Positions 50,386 through 59,646 are shown, counted from the first letter of the stretch. The stretch is 64,000 nucleotides of DNA from Bacillus sp. USDA818B3_A (GCF_009928415.1 NZ_JAABNN010000002.1:310001-374000), one strand, 5' to 3'. The notes: a model not told the origin generated them from the letters alone. A program made the numbers and translations.

Positions 50386-50976
50386 TTACTTTTGCAAATA
50401 TTTTTGAAAAGGTAATATGGCTGATTTAATTTGTTTCGTAAAGACATCAACGAATAATTTTTGGTTTTCATATAGGACATTTGTTGTTTTCTTCACACTC
50501 TCAAGATATTTTGCTCGTCCCTTTTCCCTCATGCCGACATATTGTTCAACAGTCTCTACTAACTTATCAAGAGCTTGAATTTGGCCAGTTGTGATTTTCT
50601 GTACTGGAGTAATTAGTATTTGTGCTGTTTTATTCTGGATATCTTCCAGGACTTGATTAACTTCCTCGTAGGATTTAACAGGGAAAAACGACTGCAGCGA
50701 TGTTGTTGTCATAAGAAGCTCTTCCCGTGTGGATTGTTCCCATTCCTTTAACTCCACTCCAAATTGAGCGGCAACTGTAATTAAATTTTCTTGATTTTGT
50801 TTTGCCTTCTCTACATAGTTTCTTACAGCCTCTAAGAAACGCTCATCTTGTTTATTAAAACGTTCAGCCCATGCATCTAATTCATCAAAACCCAGTTTCC
50901 ATATAAGATCGAGACTTGAAAGGTCCCTCTCTAACTCCTCTGTTTCTTGATTTTCTAACACTTTTTCTTCAGCCAT
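50386..50976 (-). CDS. Phasin-like PHA inclusion protein (copy 2)
   Basis: This 196-residue helical protein is the counterpart of the product at 31003: SLDLIWKLGFDELDAW, REELLMTTTSLQSFFPVKSY, and an end with YENQKLFVDVF...LPFQKYLQK. It has a short acidic N-terminus instead of the longer one of copy 1. The conserved central block may bind the granule surface. ATG lies within the end of the upstream gene (8-base overlap), with AAGGAGGAAATGG before it, so translation is coupled. Confidence 0.75.
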   Translation of the reverse strand: MAEEKVLENQETEELERDLSSLDLIWKLGFDELDAWAERFNKQDERFLEAVRNYVEKAKQNQENLITVAAQFGVELKEWEQSTREELLMTTTSLQSFFPVKSYEEVNQVLEDIQNKTAQILITPVQKITTGQIQALDKLVETVEQYVGMREKGRAKYLESVKKTTNVLYENQKLFVDVFTKQIKSAILPFQKYLQK

Positions 50977-51439
50977 TATCCATTTCCTCCTTATTAAATT
51001 CCATTTTGAATGATTGCTTTAATTCTTCAAGATCGTCTTCCAGAGTTTTAATCGTTTGGCAGCGTTGTTCTTGAACCTCGCTCTTTAAATAGATGGACCA
51101 TTCTTCCAACATTCCCCGAACCATTCTAAGCCTTCTTTGATTCGTTTTTTGCATATTGATCATCTGGTAAATAGATTCATCCAAGGAATCGATTTCTTCC
51201 TCAACCTCTACTAGTCTATTAGAAAGAACAGCTAATTCATCTTTAGTAGCAAGGTCCATGCGATTTAACCAGCTTGTTGTTAATCGCTTATATTTCCTTA
51301 CTTCTCTAAGATGCGAATCCATGGTCTTTCCAACTGCGGCAGTAAAGGTCCGGGAATTGGTACTGGCATGAATTCTTTTATTTATTTCTGCTTCAAGTTG
51401 TTTATAAAAAAGGATGGTGTCTTGTTGTTTAGAATTCAT
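50969..51439 (-). CDS. PhaR-like coiled-coil protein, 156 aa, PHA locus 2 only
   Basis: I do not recognise a named family. The protein is helical. The segment WLNRMDLATKDELAVLSNRL (about 58-77) followed by VEVEEEIDSLDESIYQM resembles the PhaR block LPTK(K/N)DVANVA..EEKI..LEEQIW, so it may be a distant PhaR/phasin relative. The rest is a charged coiled coil. The ATG has AGGGTAACC upstream. It overlaps the phasin-like gene by 8 bases. It has no counterpart in PHA locus 1. A role in synthase assembly is inferred only from position and the shared block. Confidence 0.6.
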   Translation of the reverse strand: MNSKQQDTILFYKQLEAEINKRIHASTNSRTFTAAVGKTMDSHLREVRKYKRLTTSWLNRMDLATKDELAVLSNRLVEVEEEIDSLDESIYQMINMQKTNQRRLRMVRGMLEEWSIYLKSEVQEQRCQTIKTLEDDLEELKQSFKMEFNKEEMDNG

Positions 51440-51529
51440 GGTTACCCTCTTACGTTACAGCCGATTAATCGGTTTTTATCTTCCAACTTATATTAATTCT
51501 TTTCATATGCATTAAATCCCTTCTTTCTA

Positions 51530-53155
51530 TTAAACTTTTACTCTTTCTTGTTCCCGCAGGACCCTTCTAAGTAGTTTACCTACGGATGATTTTGGTAATT
51601 CTGAAAGGATTTCTACTACTTTAGGTGCCTTATAGGGAGCAAGATGGTCCCTGCCAAACTGTTTAATTTCATCTTCGGTAACAGAATAGCCCGCCTTCAC
51701 CTTTACAAAGGCCTTAACCGTTTCACCCCGGTAGGTGTCCGGTATCCCAATGACAACCGCTTCTTCAATGGCTTCGTGTTGATAAAGTACATCCTCAATC
51801 TCACTTGGATACACATTGAATCCGCCTGCAATAATCATGTCCTTTTTACGGTCAACAATATAAAAATAACCCTCTTCATCCATCTTTGCGATGTCGCCTG
51901 TAAACAGCCAGCCATCTTTAATGGTTTCCATGGTTTCCTCTGGATGGTTCCAATATCCTTTCATGACTTGAGGGCCCTTGATGACTAGTTCACCCTCTAC
52001 TCCAACAGGAGCGTCAATGTATTTACCATCGCTAGGGATGACTATTCTTGCTATGGTGCTTTGTACAGGAATTCCAACACTTCCAAACTTCCTAGGGACG
52101 AACGGGGGACTGAATATAGCCGTTGGTGCTGATTCTGAAAGCCCATATCCGTCCAGCAATTTAGCGCCTGTTCTTTTTTCGAATAATTTCGCTGTTTCTA
52201 CAGGAAGAGGTGCCCCGCCGCAGCTTATATAATACAACTGATCAAATCCAGAATCTTCGAGCCCTGGCTGGCTGTTTAAAGCAAAATACATGGTTGGAAC
52301 CCCAGACATTTGAAAAGGTTTTTCACGTTTAACGGTTTCCATGACTTCCTTAGGATCAAAGCGCGGAAGGATAATCTGATTGGCCCCTTCCCTGATACCA
52401 CAAAGTGCTGTACTTGATAATCCATAAACATGGAACATAGGAAGAACGGTAATCATTTTGAAATCCTCAGGTTTTTTAACTGTTTTATAGGCAAAATCAC
52501 AAGTTTGATTGAAATTAGCTAATAGATTAAGATGTGTCAGCATGACCCCTTTTGATGGTCCTGTCGTCCCACCCGTGTATTGAAGCAATGCTACATCATT
52601 TTCACGGTCAATATGTACATCAGGGATGTGTATGTTCTCATGGAGGAATTCTTCAAAGTATTGGTCTCCTTCTGCCAGAGGCACTTTCTCGCCTCCTAGG
52701 CTGACCACGATTACTTTTTGTAAGGATGTTGTTGGTTGGACTTTTTTAACTTTGTTGTATAGAGCATCTAGAACGACAATAAATTGTGAACCTGAATCGG
52801 TTAATACATGTTCAATTTCTCTTTCTACATACATAGGATTTACCTGAACAGCTATACCGCCAATCTTAAAAATCCCAAATAAGCTAAAAATATAATGCGG
52901 GGAATTGGGAAGCATGATAGCAAAGCGATCACCTTTTTTGAAGCCATTTTTATAAAGACCTGCTGCAAATCGATCTGTAACGGCTTTTGTATCATTAAAA
53001 CTCCAAACTCTTTGATAAAAGGTGAGAGCAGGTTTAGCATTATATTGATTAACTGCTCCTTGTAAAAAGTCATAAAGGGAATGGTGTTCAATGTACACAT
53101 GCTCATCAATTTTTGGATCATAGAATTTTAACCACGGCTTTTGTTGATAAACCAT
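51530..53155 (-). CDS. Long-chain acyl-CoA ligase (AMP-forming)
   Basis: This 541-residue enzyme of the adenylate-forming family has P-loop LLQYTGGTTGPSKGVMLTHL (about 187-206), DGYGLSESAPTAIFSPP (about 332-348), GWLFTGDIAKMDEEGYFYIVD (about 410-430), and the C-terminal KSSVGKLLRRVLRE with the catalytic Lys. It activates a fatty or hydroxy acid to the CoA thioester. Its stop is 90 bases from the PHA locus 2 start, same strand, so co-transcription is likely. The chain-length preference is not readable. The start is ATG with AGGAGGTATC. Confidence 0.93.
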   Translation of the reverse strand: MVYQQKPWLKFYDPKIDEHVYIEHHSLYDFLQGAVNQYNAKPALTFYQRVWSFNDTKAVTDRFAAGLYKNGFKKGDRFAIMLPNSPHYIFSLFGIFKIGGIAVQVNPMYVEREIEHVLTDSGSQFIVVLDALYNKVKKVQPTTSLQKVIVVSLGGEKVPLAEGDQYFEEFLHENIHIPDVHIDRENDVALLQYTGGTTGPSKGVMLTHLNLLANFNQTCDFAYKTVKKPEDFKMITVLPMFHVYGLSSTALCGIREGANQIILPRFDPKEVMETVKREKPFQMSGVPTMYFALNSQPGLEDSGFDQLYYISCGGAPLPVETAKLFEKRTGAKLLDGYGLSESAPTAIFSPPFVPRKFGSVGIPVQSTIARIVIPSDGKYIDAPVGVEGELVIKGPQVMKGYWNHPEETMETIKDGWLFTGDIAKMDEEGYFYIVDRKKDMIIAGGFNVYPSEIEDVLYQHEAIEEAVVIGIPDTYRGETVKAFVKVKAGYSVTEDEIKQFGRDHLAPYKAPKVVEILSELPKSSVGKLLRRVLREQERVKV

Positions 53156-53613
53156 AAAAAAGATACCTCCTAAGAATGATCAAAACTTAGTAAATATTCT
53201 TTTTAATAACGCCGCATTTCTAAGAAGCAATCTACCTTATTAATAGAATATCAATATAATTACAATTATTGTAGGGAAATTCCGTTTTGTAAACCCTTCC
53301 TTACCGACATTATTCTGCATTTTTCTAAGTTCTCCAGTTTACTTTTTTGGCCTTTCCCAACACACCCTTTAAATATCGGTACTTTTATAAGCCTCTTCAT
53401 TTATTCGAATACAGGCACACGAAGAAATTTGTCGAAATATTTCTTTTTGGATGCGTTTTCAAAAGTAACAGTTTACACGAGTTTCAATTATTTTTACCAA
53501 TAATCCCCACATTTTTACATCCTAAAAATATTCTCCTATAAGATTTTTTACATTAATGTTCCTAGCAACTTCGAAATTTAGCTGGCTGAAATTCAGTAAA
53601 CACTCTTTCAAAT
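53156..53613. other. Upstream region of the acyl-CoA ligase, no gene
   Basis: AT-rich sequence of about 450 bases holds no supported ORF. An octamer GTTTACAC at 53471-53478 resembles the start of the hydrolase promoter motif, but it points away from the ligase and may be chance. Confidence 0.4.
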
Positions 53614-53644
53614 AAAAATGCCCGATAAAGTACAATCGGGCATT
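53614..53644 (-). terminator. Terminator of the UbiB-family gene
   Basis: AATGCCCGAT and ATCGGGCATT form the stem, followed on the minus strand by TTTTATTTG. It lies about 70 bases after the stop. Confidence 0.85.
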
Positions 53645-53711
53645 CTGTAAAAACAGTCTTATATTGTTAGGCTTGGGCAGTAATCGGGGATGGATTGGCA
53701 GATAACCAAAT

Positions 53712-55394
53712 TCAAAATCTCCCCGACCTAAAAATTGATAATAATAGTAAAACAGACATCGTTGTACCTAAACCGAAACCAATTTCAATGAGAGGTACTT
53801 TTGAGAGAAGGACTGAGGTTTGTCCCGTCATTGCTGCCCCAATAATTAGTCCACCCATGATGATACTAAAAGAGAGTAATAGAATACTAAACGAAAACCG
53901 ATTACTGATCCGATTCAATTTTTTTAGAAATTCGTCCAGCTCAGGACTCGATAGTTCAATTCTCATTTTTCCCTTTTTCATAACAGAGGTAAAATCTTTA
54001 ACAGTTCTTGGCAGTTCATTCACAATGGTACTGTACTCAAAAAACTGGTTCCAGACCTTCTCCGCAACATTTTTTGGATTAAGGCGGTCCTTAACCATTT
54101 GTCTGCCAAATGGTTCCGCCACTTTAATAATACTTAAGTCCGGGTCAAGTTTTTCAACAATCCCTTCAATCGTAAGTAAGGTTTTCCCCAATATGGTTAG
54201 ATCAGTAGGAATTTGAACTCGATGCCGGTAGGCTACTGAAAAAAGTTCATTTACCGCCTGACCTGCTTTCATCTCACTAAACGGAATACTGATATACTTT
54301 TCTCTAAGTTGATCCACATCTGCCCTCAGTTTGTCCTGATTAACATCTTCCGGAACTAATCCCATATTTGTTATGGTTTTTACTACTTCGTCTGTATTTT
54401 GATTCATCAAAGCGATCATAAAAGAGGCCACATGTGTCTTCATTTGCGTTGTCAGACGGCCAACAATTCCAAAATCCAAAAAGGCAATCACCTCTCCGGG
54501 TAATGCTAGAATATTTCCTGGGTGAGGGTCGCCATGAAAAAAACCATCTACTAAAATCTGTTCGAATACAGAATGAACCACTCTTTCAGCAAGGATTTTT
54601 TTATCATAACCTGCCTGCTCCAATTTAGCTGTTTCATTTAACTTAATGCCTTCCATATAATCCATGGTCAAGACTTTGGGGGTGGTATAATCCCAGTGTA
54701 TCTTAGGAATCATTACTTTTGGGTTTTGCTCAAATTGCCGGGCAATCCTTTCGGTATTTCTTCCTTCATTCTCGTAATCCAGTTCCAGCCTGATAGATGC
54801 GGCAAGTTCTGAGACAATGTCGCGGATTTGGTATCTAACCGCCCAATCTAGGCGTGATTCAGCTAACCTTGCCAAATCTTGCAAGATTTCCAAATCCGTT
54901 TCAATCATCGGCTGAATGTTAGGACGCTGCACCTTGACGGCTACGCGTTCCCCTGTTGAAAGTACGGCATCGTGCACCTGTCCTATGGAGGCCGCTGCTA
55001 AGGGAAACTCACTGAATTCCACAAATAAGTCTTCTATTGGCTGATCAAATTCCAATTCAATTATTTGTTTTACTTCTTGATACGGAAAGAGCGGTACCTG
55101 ATCTTGGAGCTTTTCAAGCTCTTGGATGATTTCATTTGGAATGACATCCGGTCTGGTACTGACAATTTGACCAATTTTAATAAAAGTGGGGCCTAATTCT
55201 TCCAAAAATAATCTGAGACGCTCACCCGTGGTTTTATTGCGAATTGTCTTATTTCCTTCCGTAAATACCTTTTTAGGGACGGACAAAAGATCTAACAGCC
55301 CTAATTCATTCATAACAAATCCAAACCCGTATCTGGTAAAAGCATAAACGATATCCCGGTAGCGTTGGAAATGGCGAATCCTCTTTTTGAGCAT
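53712..55394 (-). CDS. ABC1/UbiB-family atypical kinase
   Basis: This 560-residue UbiB/AarF protein has the KxGQ region GPTFIKIGQIVSTRPDVIP (about 73-91) and the Ala-rich loop PLAAASIGQVHDAVL. The conserved VAVKVQRP and the DGFFHGDPHPGNIL/FLDFG catalytic motifs follow. Two C-terminal membrane helices (about 505-545) anchor it. Family members support ubiquinone or menaquinone and lipid metabolism through an ATPase-like activity. ATG follows GAGGTGTAGTAC. It stands alone with its own terminator. Confidence 0.93.
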   Translation of the reverse strand: MLKKRIRHFQRYRDIVYAFTRYGFGFVMNELGLLDLLSVPKKVFTEGNKTIRNKTTGERLRLFLEELGPTFIKIGQIVSTRPDVIPNEIIQELEKLQDQVPLFPYQEVKQIIELEFDQPIEDLFVEFSEFPLAAASIGQVHDAVLSTGERVAVKVQRPNIQPMIETDLEILQDLARLAESRLDWAVRYQIRDIVSELAASIRLELDYENEGRNTERIARQFEQNPKVMIPKIHWDYTTPKVLTMDYMEGIKLNETAKLEQAGYDKKILAERVVHSVFEQILVDGFFHGDPHPGNILALPGEVIAFLDFGIVGRLTTQMKTHVASFMIALMNQNTDEVVKTITNMGLVPEDVNQDKLRADVDQLREKYISIPFSEMKAGQAVNELFSVAYRHRVQIPTDLTILGKTLLTIEGIVEKLDPDLSIIKVAEPFGRQMVKDRLNPKNVAEKVWNQFFEYSTIVNELPRTVKDFTSVMKKGKMRIELSSPELDEFLKKLNRISNRFSFSILLLSFSIIMGGLIIGAAMTGQTSVLLSKVPLIEIGFGLGTTMSVLLLLSIFRSGRF

Positions 55395-55626
55395 GTACTA
55401 CACCTCTATGCCAATTTTAAAACTTTTTGTTATTTCAACGGTCTCACTTTTTTATCCCATAATCAAGCGATTTTGGTAATATTCGCAAAACATTCATTTT
55501 CTCCTTTTACAACACTTGAAACATGAATCTAAATTTATGTTTTTATTAACAAACCACATCATGTCATTTTTGTACATTGTAATACCAAAAACAGCTCTAA
55601 CTAAAAATTCGGTTTCAAAGAAAATA

Positions 55627-55654
55627 AGAAACGGGCTGAAATGATCCAGCCCGT
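55627..55654. terminator. Terminator of the aldo/keto reductase gene
   Basis: AACGGGCTG and CAGCCCGTT pair, with A/T-rich flanks; it follows the 55663 stop. Confidence 0.8.
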
Positions 55655-55662
55655 TTTCGTTC

Positions 55663-56583
55663 TTATGGGATGATATTGCCTGCTGCTTTATAAATTTGAT
55701 ACCATTCTTCTCTAGTCAATCTAATATCAGAACCAAGACATGCGTCTTTTAGACGTTCAACTTTAGTCGTACCAAGCACTACTTGAATGTTTGCCGGATG
55801 CCGTGTAATCCATGCCGTGGCAATAGCTGTATTGGTCACACCATATTTTTCAGCGATACCGTCAACGACCTCGTTTAACTTTGGATAATGTTCCAAATCC
55901 CCTAAGAAGGAACCCCCAAAGAAACCATGCTGGTATGGGGACCAGGCTTGGATCGTAATATCGTTTAAGCGGCAGTATTCCAGCACACTCATATCGCGAT
56001 TAATCGCTTGGTCAGTCTTCATGTTAAGCGTAATCCCTGCGTCGATCATAGGCGTATGCGCAATACTAAACTGAAGCTGGTTTACCACTAACTTATGCGG
56101 TGTGTATTTTTGCAGAAGTTCGATTTGCGCAGGATTATGGTTAGAAACACCAAAATATCTAACTTTTCCACTTTTGTGAAGTTCATCAAATGCCTCTGCT
56201 ACCTCAGCAGGTTCCATTAATGGGTCAGGACGATGAAGAAGTAAGATATCCATATACTCCGTGTTTAATCTCTTTAAAATTCCATCCACTGACTCCAGTA
56301 TATGCTCCTTGGAAAAATCAAAGTAACCGTTGCGAATGCCGCATTTACTTTGTAAAATCATCTTTTCACGTACAGCAGGGGTCATTTGAATGGCCTCTGA
56401 AAAAAGCTCCTCTGATCTGCCCTTACCGTAAATATCGGCATGGTCAAAAAAATTAATTCCCTCTTCCATCGCCGAACGTATGAGGTTCTCTGCTTCAGCT
56501 GTTGAAAGCTGCGGCAAGCGCATATTTCCCATAATGATATTGGATACTTGAAGATCCGTATTTGCAATGCTTATGTATTTCAA
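55663..56583 (-). CDS. Aldo/keto reductase (YcsN/YdhF-like)
   Basis: This 306-residue TIM-barrel oxidoreductase has the catalytic tetrad: Asp-Tyr in FFDHADIYGKGRSEEL (about 44-60), Lys in ILQSKCGIRNG (about 77), and His in MDILLLHRPDPLMEP (about 117). The C-terminal NADP-binding part includes VVLGTTKVERLKDAC. The substrate is not known; members reduce carbonyls with NADPH. The start is TTG at 56583 with GGGAGGAATAACAA. It lies 96 bases downstream of an AraC regulator on the same strand, which may control it. Confidence 0.92.
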   Translation of the reverse strand: MKYISIANTDLQVSNIIMGNMRLPQLSTAEAENLIRSAMEEGINFFDHADIYGKGRSEELFSEAIQMTPAVREKMILQSKCGIRNGYFDFSKEHILESVDGILKRLNTEYMDILLLHRPDPLMEPAEVAEAFDELHKSGKVRYFGVSNHNPAQIELLQKYTPHKLVVNQLQFSIAHTPMIDAGITLNMKTDQAINRDMSVLEYCRLNDITIQAWSPYQHGFFGGSFLGDLEHYPKLNEVVDGIAEKYGVTNTAIATAWITRHPANIQVVLGTTKVERLKDACLGSDIRLTREEWYQIYKAAGNIIP

Positions 56584-56679
56584 TTGTTATTCCTCCCTTC
56601 TCATTTCCTTTTTATTATACCTTACATAAAAAGCGGGAACCAAATGATTCACGCTTTCATGACATCCTAACATTATCTT

Positions 56680-57639
56680 TTATGGCCTGTTCCTAAACTC
56701 TTTTGGTGTCTGGCCGTATTTCCCCTTAAAAATACGATAGAAATAGCTGATATTATCATAGCCAACTTCTTCAACAACCGATGAAATGGGCATGTCTGTA
56801 CTCTCTAACAATTCTTTTGCTTTTACTAGCCTTCTTTCTTGAAGTAATTCCTTAAAAGTGTGTGAGGTTGCTTTCTTAATGGTTTTACTAAGCCCGTAAT
56901 GTGATTGGTTTAGTTTATCAGCCAACTCATAGAGGGAAGCATTCTTGTAATGTTCTTCAATATATTGAAGGGACTCGACAACCAAATAGTGGTTCATGGA
57001 TGCGTCTTCTTTTCTTTCAACTAGGTCTGTATACTTAATTAATTCAATCATCAAAAGACCCATATATAGTTTAATAGTAGATTCAGAAAAAGTAGACGGA
57101 TGCATGATTTCATAAATGATTCTCCCAATCAGATCCTGGATGGACTCCACCTCAGCCACTTTAAAATAGAGGAATTGCCCATTTTGCGTGTTATTATATA
57201 GGCCGCTGATTAAGAAGTCACTAACGATATTCCCGGAATTTAAGAATGAAAAAATAAAATCAAAAAAGGCAGGCCGGATGATGAAGTTTATAACAATATC
57301 TTCCGTTGCACATGCTTTTATTTCATGTTCAATATGCTGGTTTAGCAGAAGCAGTTCCCCTTTTTTTAACCTAATAGGCCTGCCGCCTGCTGTTTGCTTC
57401 AATTCCCCATTATAGACATAATTAATCTCAATATAGTCATGCTTATGCAAGGGGAAGTCAACAAAGCGAGTATGCTTGCGAACCATAATCATCTTGTCTT
57501 TACTCAAGAATTTTTCACTTTCTATAATAAAGTTTGTCTTACTCGTATAAAGTTCTTTACTTACATTTTTTCGCTGATCGAGAATCAGTTTTTCTTCATC
57601 CGTTACCTGTAGAAGTTCATCTAAAAGGCCCTGGTTCAA
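56680..57639 (-). CDS. AraC-family regulator with cupin N-terminus
   Basis: This 319-residue regulator has an N-terminal AraC-binding/cupin domain with TRFVDFPLHKHDYIEINYVY (about 56-75) and GELLLLNQHIEHEIKAC. Two C-terminal helix-turn-helix motifs follow (about 218-315), with LADKLNQSHYGLSKTIKKA and ending VGYDNISYFYRIFKGKYG, then TPKEFRN. Such proteins sense sugars or other small molecules and activate nearby genes. TTG at 57639 follows AAAGGTGAATC. The next gene, the aldo/keto reductase, is a likely target. Proximity to rhamnose genes is suggestive but not proof of rhamnose sensing. Confidence 0.9.
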   Translation of the reverse strand: MNQGLLDELLQVTDEEKLILDQRKNVSKELYTSKTNFIIESEKFLSKDKMIMVRKHTRFVDFPLHKHDYIEINYVYNGELKQTAGGRPIRLKKGELLLLNQHIEHEIKACATEDIVINFIIRPAFFDFIFSFLNSGNIVSDFLISGLYNNTQNGQFLYFKVAEVESIQDLIGRIIYEIMHPSTFSESTIKLYMGLLMIELIKYTDLVERKEDASMNHYLVVESLQYIEEHYKNASLYELADKLNQSHYGLSKTIKKATSHTFKELLQERRLVKAKELLESTDMPISSVVEEVGYDNISYFYRIFKGKYGQTPKEFRNRP

Positions 57640-57733
57640 TGTGATTCACCTTTTCCAAAAACAGTTTTTCTTTTATAAGCCAAATCATATCATATTTTGG
57701 AGTATGACCTGAAAAATAACCAATAAGAACAGT

Positions 57734-57773
57734 AAAAAAACCTGGATCAACGAAAAGTTGATCCAGGTTTTTT
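57734..57773. terminator. Bidirectional terminator before the AraC gene and after the MFS gene
   Basis: AAACCTGGATCAAC pairs with GTTGATCCAGGTTT around GAAAA, with A7/T6 flanks. Confidence 0.92.
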
Positions 57774-57784
57774 AAAGAATTCAA

Positions 57785-59086
57785 TTATACAGCTTTGCCC
57801 TTGATTGCTTTAGGTTTGCCAAAGCGCTCTTCTTCAATTTGTTTCAATGTTTTACCATTCGTATTTGGAGCAAGAAGAATACCGATGACACAATGAATGG
57901 CTAAGAATACTAGCATCACAATTCCAGCTGTTTTAAATCCTAATTTATCCATAACAGTTGGTAAAATGAATGACCAGACCGCAATGCCAAGTCTTACTAA
58001 GAAGTACATGATTCCTTGTGCACCTGCACGATATTTTGTAGGGAATAGCTCACTTGCCCACAAACCGTAGAATGCCTGGGCACCAAAGCCGGCAGCACTG
58101 CCCCAAAGAATAACAAAGGCAAACAGTGAGAACCAGTTCATTCCTGTGAATGTTAAAATTAACCATGCTGCAATTCCCATTACAGCTCCAATTCCAAACA
58201 GGGAACGTCTGCTAAATTTGTCTCCTAGTTTCATGAATACAAAATAAGTCGTTGCAACAGTTAAGCTCCAGAGAAGAACTTGAAGTAAATTCGCTTGAGT
58301 ACCTGTTAATCCCCCAACGTTTTGATAGATATATGGCATGAAATAACCCATTGCACCTGCAGTTAAATTCCAGAACAAATAAATTCCGATTAAAAGAAAT
58401 AATGCTTCACGGTTCGGTTTTAGACTTATCAATGCTTTTAATACACCTTTATTTTCCTTATTGCCTTCTTTCGCTTCTTGAGCCTTTCCTTCTTTCCAGA
58501 TTGCTGATTCAGATAATCCTTGGCGGATGTACCATGTAATAAAGGCGATGATCAATAAGTGGATAAAAATGATACGGCTTCCTAATAATCCTAGTGGTGC
58601 AAGTAAGACTGCGAGTAAAAAAGTAATCGCTGGACCTGTGGACCATGCTAACTGTGCAGTCCCAACATGTGCAGCCCTTTTTTCAGCTGGAGCTTCTTCC
58701 GCAATGTATGTCCATGAAGCTGGAACCCCGGCACCTACTGCAATCCCTGTAATGATTGTTCCAATTAACAGCATTGGGAAGTTGACTGAAACCGCAATCA
58801 ATAATACACCAATCATATAAGCTAACAAGTCATAGGTGTAAATAAATTTACGACCATATTTGTCACATAAATAACCACCGAACAACGCTCCAATTGCAGC
58901 ACCAAATGCATTTGCGCTTAGAGCACTTAATAGTCCCACAGCAATATTATCTAAATGCAGATATGCTTGCCACATGGTTAAACTACTTGCTGCAGCAATG
59001 ATGGATCCCGCCTCAATGTAATTGGCCATTGCAACAGAGATGGTGGCTTTCCAGCCAGTTGTTTTTTTAGCACCAATCTTAGCCAT
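57785..59086 (-). CDS. MFS sugar transporter, likely rhamnose-linked
   Basis: This 433-residue, 12-helix major facilitator has the motif GYLCDKYGRKFIYTYDLLAY between helices 2 and 3 and MKLGDKFSRRSLFG in the second half; AYLHLDNIAVGLLSALSANA lies near the N-terminus. The first segment (MAKIGAKKTTGWKATISVAM) is a cytoplasmic head. The layout resembles sugar:proton symporters. It is 74 bases downstream of the L-rhamnose mutarotase, same strand, so rhamnose or a related sugar is the likely substrate. The ATG at 59086 has AGGAGGTAGTACA; the 59128 start lacks a site. Confidence 0.85.
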   Translation of the reverse strand: MAKIGAKKTTGWKATISVAMANYIEAGSIIAAASSLTMWQAYLHLDNIAVGLLSALSANAFGAAIGALFGGYLCDKYGRKFIYTYDLLAYMIGVLLIAVSVNFPMLLIGTIITGIAVGAGVPASWTYIAEEAPAEKRAAHVGTAQLAWSTGPAITFLLAVLLAPLGLLGSRIIFIHLLIIAFITWYIRQGLSESAIWKEGKAQEAKEGNKENKGVLKALISLKPNREALFLLIGIYLFWNLTAGAMGYFMPYIYQNVGGLTGTQANLLQVLLWSLTVATTYFVFMKLGDKFSRRSLFGIGAVMGIAAWLILTFTGMNWFSLFAFVILWGSAAGFGAQAFYGLWASELFPTKYRAGAQGIMYFLVRLGIAVWSFILPTVMDKLGFKTAGIVMLVFLAIHCVIGILLAPNTNGKTLKQIEEERFGKPKAIKGKAV

Positions 59087-59160
59087 TGTACTACCTCCTA
59101 ATAATTTGTTTTCATTTAAAGTCAGCAAACGGTTTCATTTTTGAAACTAATCCAAAACCA

Positions 59161-59475
59161 CTATTCTAAATAGAAGACTTCCTCTAAATCTATTGAGACC
59201 GGGCTGTTATCAGCATTCGTGTCCATCAATGGCTCCATATACGCCCACCATTTTTTACAGATCTCTGTTTGTGACATATGCGCCCATTTCTCTTCATCTT
59301 CAATTTCCAAATAGGCAAATAGCCTGCCAGTTTCTTTATCTAGGAAAATAGAATAATTATGGGCCCCATGAGTCTTTAATTCTGCTGCCATCTCCGGCCA
59401 AATTTCATCGTGGCGGCGTTTGTATTCATCATAGCTGTCACGATTCACAAACATGATACTTGCTTTTCTAATCAT
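59161..59475 (-). CDS. rhaM: L-rhamnose mutarotase
   Basis: The product is 104 residues. The RhaM family signatures are [20 protein letters not shown] with the catalytic Tyr/His region ([12 protein letters not shown], about 18-29), [18 protein letters not shown], and a [15 protein letters not shown] stretch near 73-87. It interconverts alpha and beta L-rhamnose for uptake and isomerisation. It is first of a two-gene unit with the MFS transporter. A cre-like site lies about 110 bases before its start. The rhaABD catabolic genes are not in the window. Confidence 0.93.
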   Translation of the reverse strand: MIRKASIMFVNRDSYDEYKRRHDEIWPEMAAELKTHGAHNYSIFLDKETGRLFAYLEIEDEEKWAHMSQTEICKKWWAYMEPLMDTNADNSPVSIDLEEVFYLE

Positions 59476-59585
59476 ATTTATTTTCCTTTCTAGATTGGAA
59501 TTTATCTTATAGTTAAACTATACCTTTCTAAAACGCTTTCTTATAGGAGACAAAATTCAGTTAGGGGGGAGATTATTCAGGAATT

Positions 59586-59599
59586 TGAAAGTGTTTTCA
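59586..59599. promoter_or_regulatory. cre: CcpA cre-like site upstream of rhaM
   Basis: TGAAAGTGTTTTCA matches the cre consensus except for the central C-to-T change. It lies about 110 bases before rhaM. Confidence 0.5.
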
Positions 59600-59602
59600 A
59601 TC

Positions 59603-59639
59603 AAAAAAGAGTCAAGGAACATCTCGTCCTTGACTCTTT
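59603..59639. terminator. Terminator of the YesM/YesN operon
   Basis: AAAGAGTCAAGGA pairs with TCCTTGACTCTTT, followed on the minus strand by TTTTTG, after the 59647 stop. Confidence 0.9.
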
Positions 59640-59646
59640 CAATCAC

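Noticed and set aside
53471-53478. GTTTACAC octamer resembling the hydrolase promoter motif
   Set aside because: Only eight bases match and it points away from the ligase; likely chance in AT-rich DNA.
53347-53541. 64-codon plus-strand frame upstream of the acyl-CoA ligase
   Set aside because: No ribosome site, AT-driven composition with poly-Phe stretches, no family.
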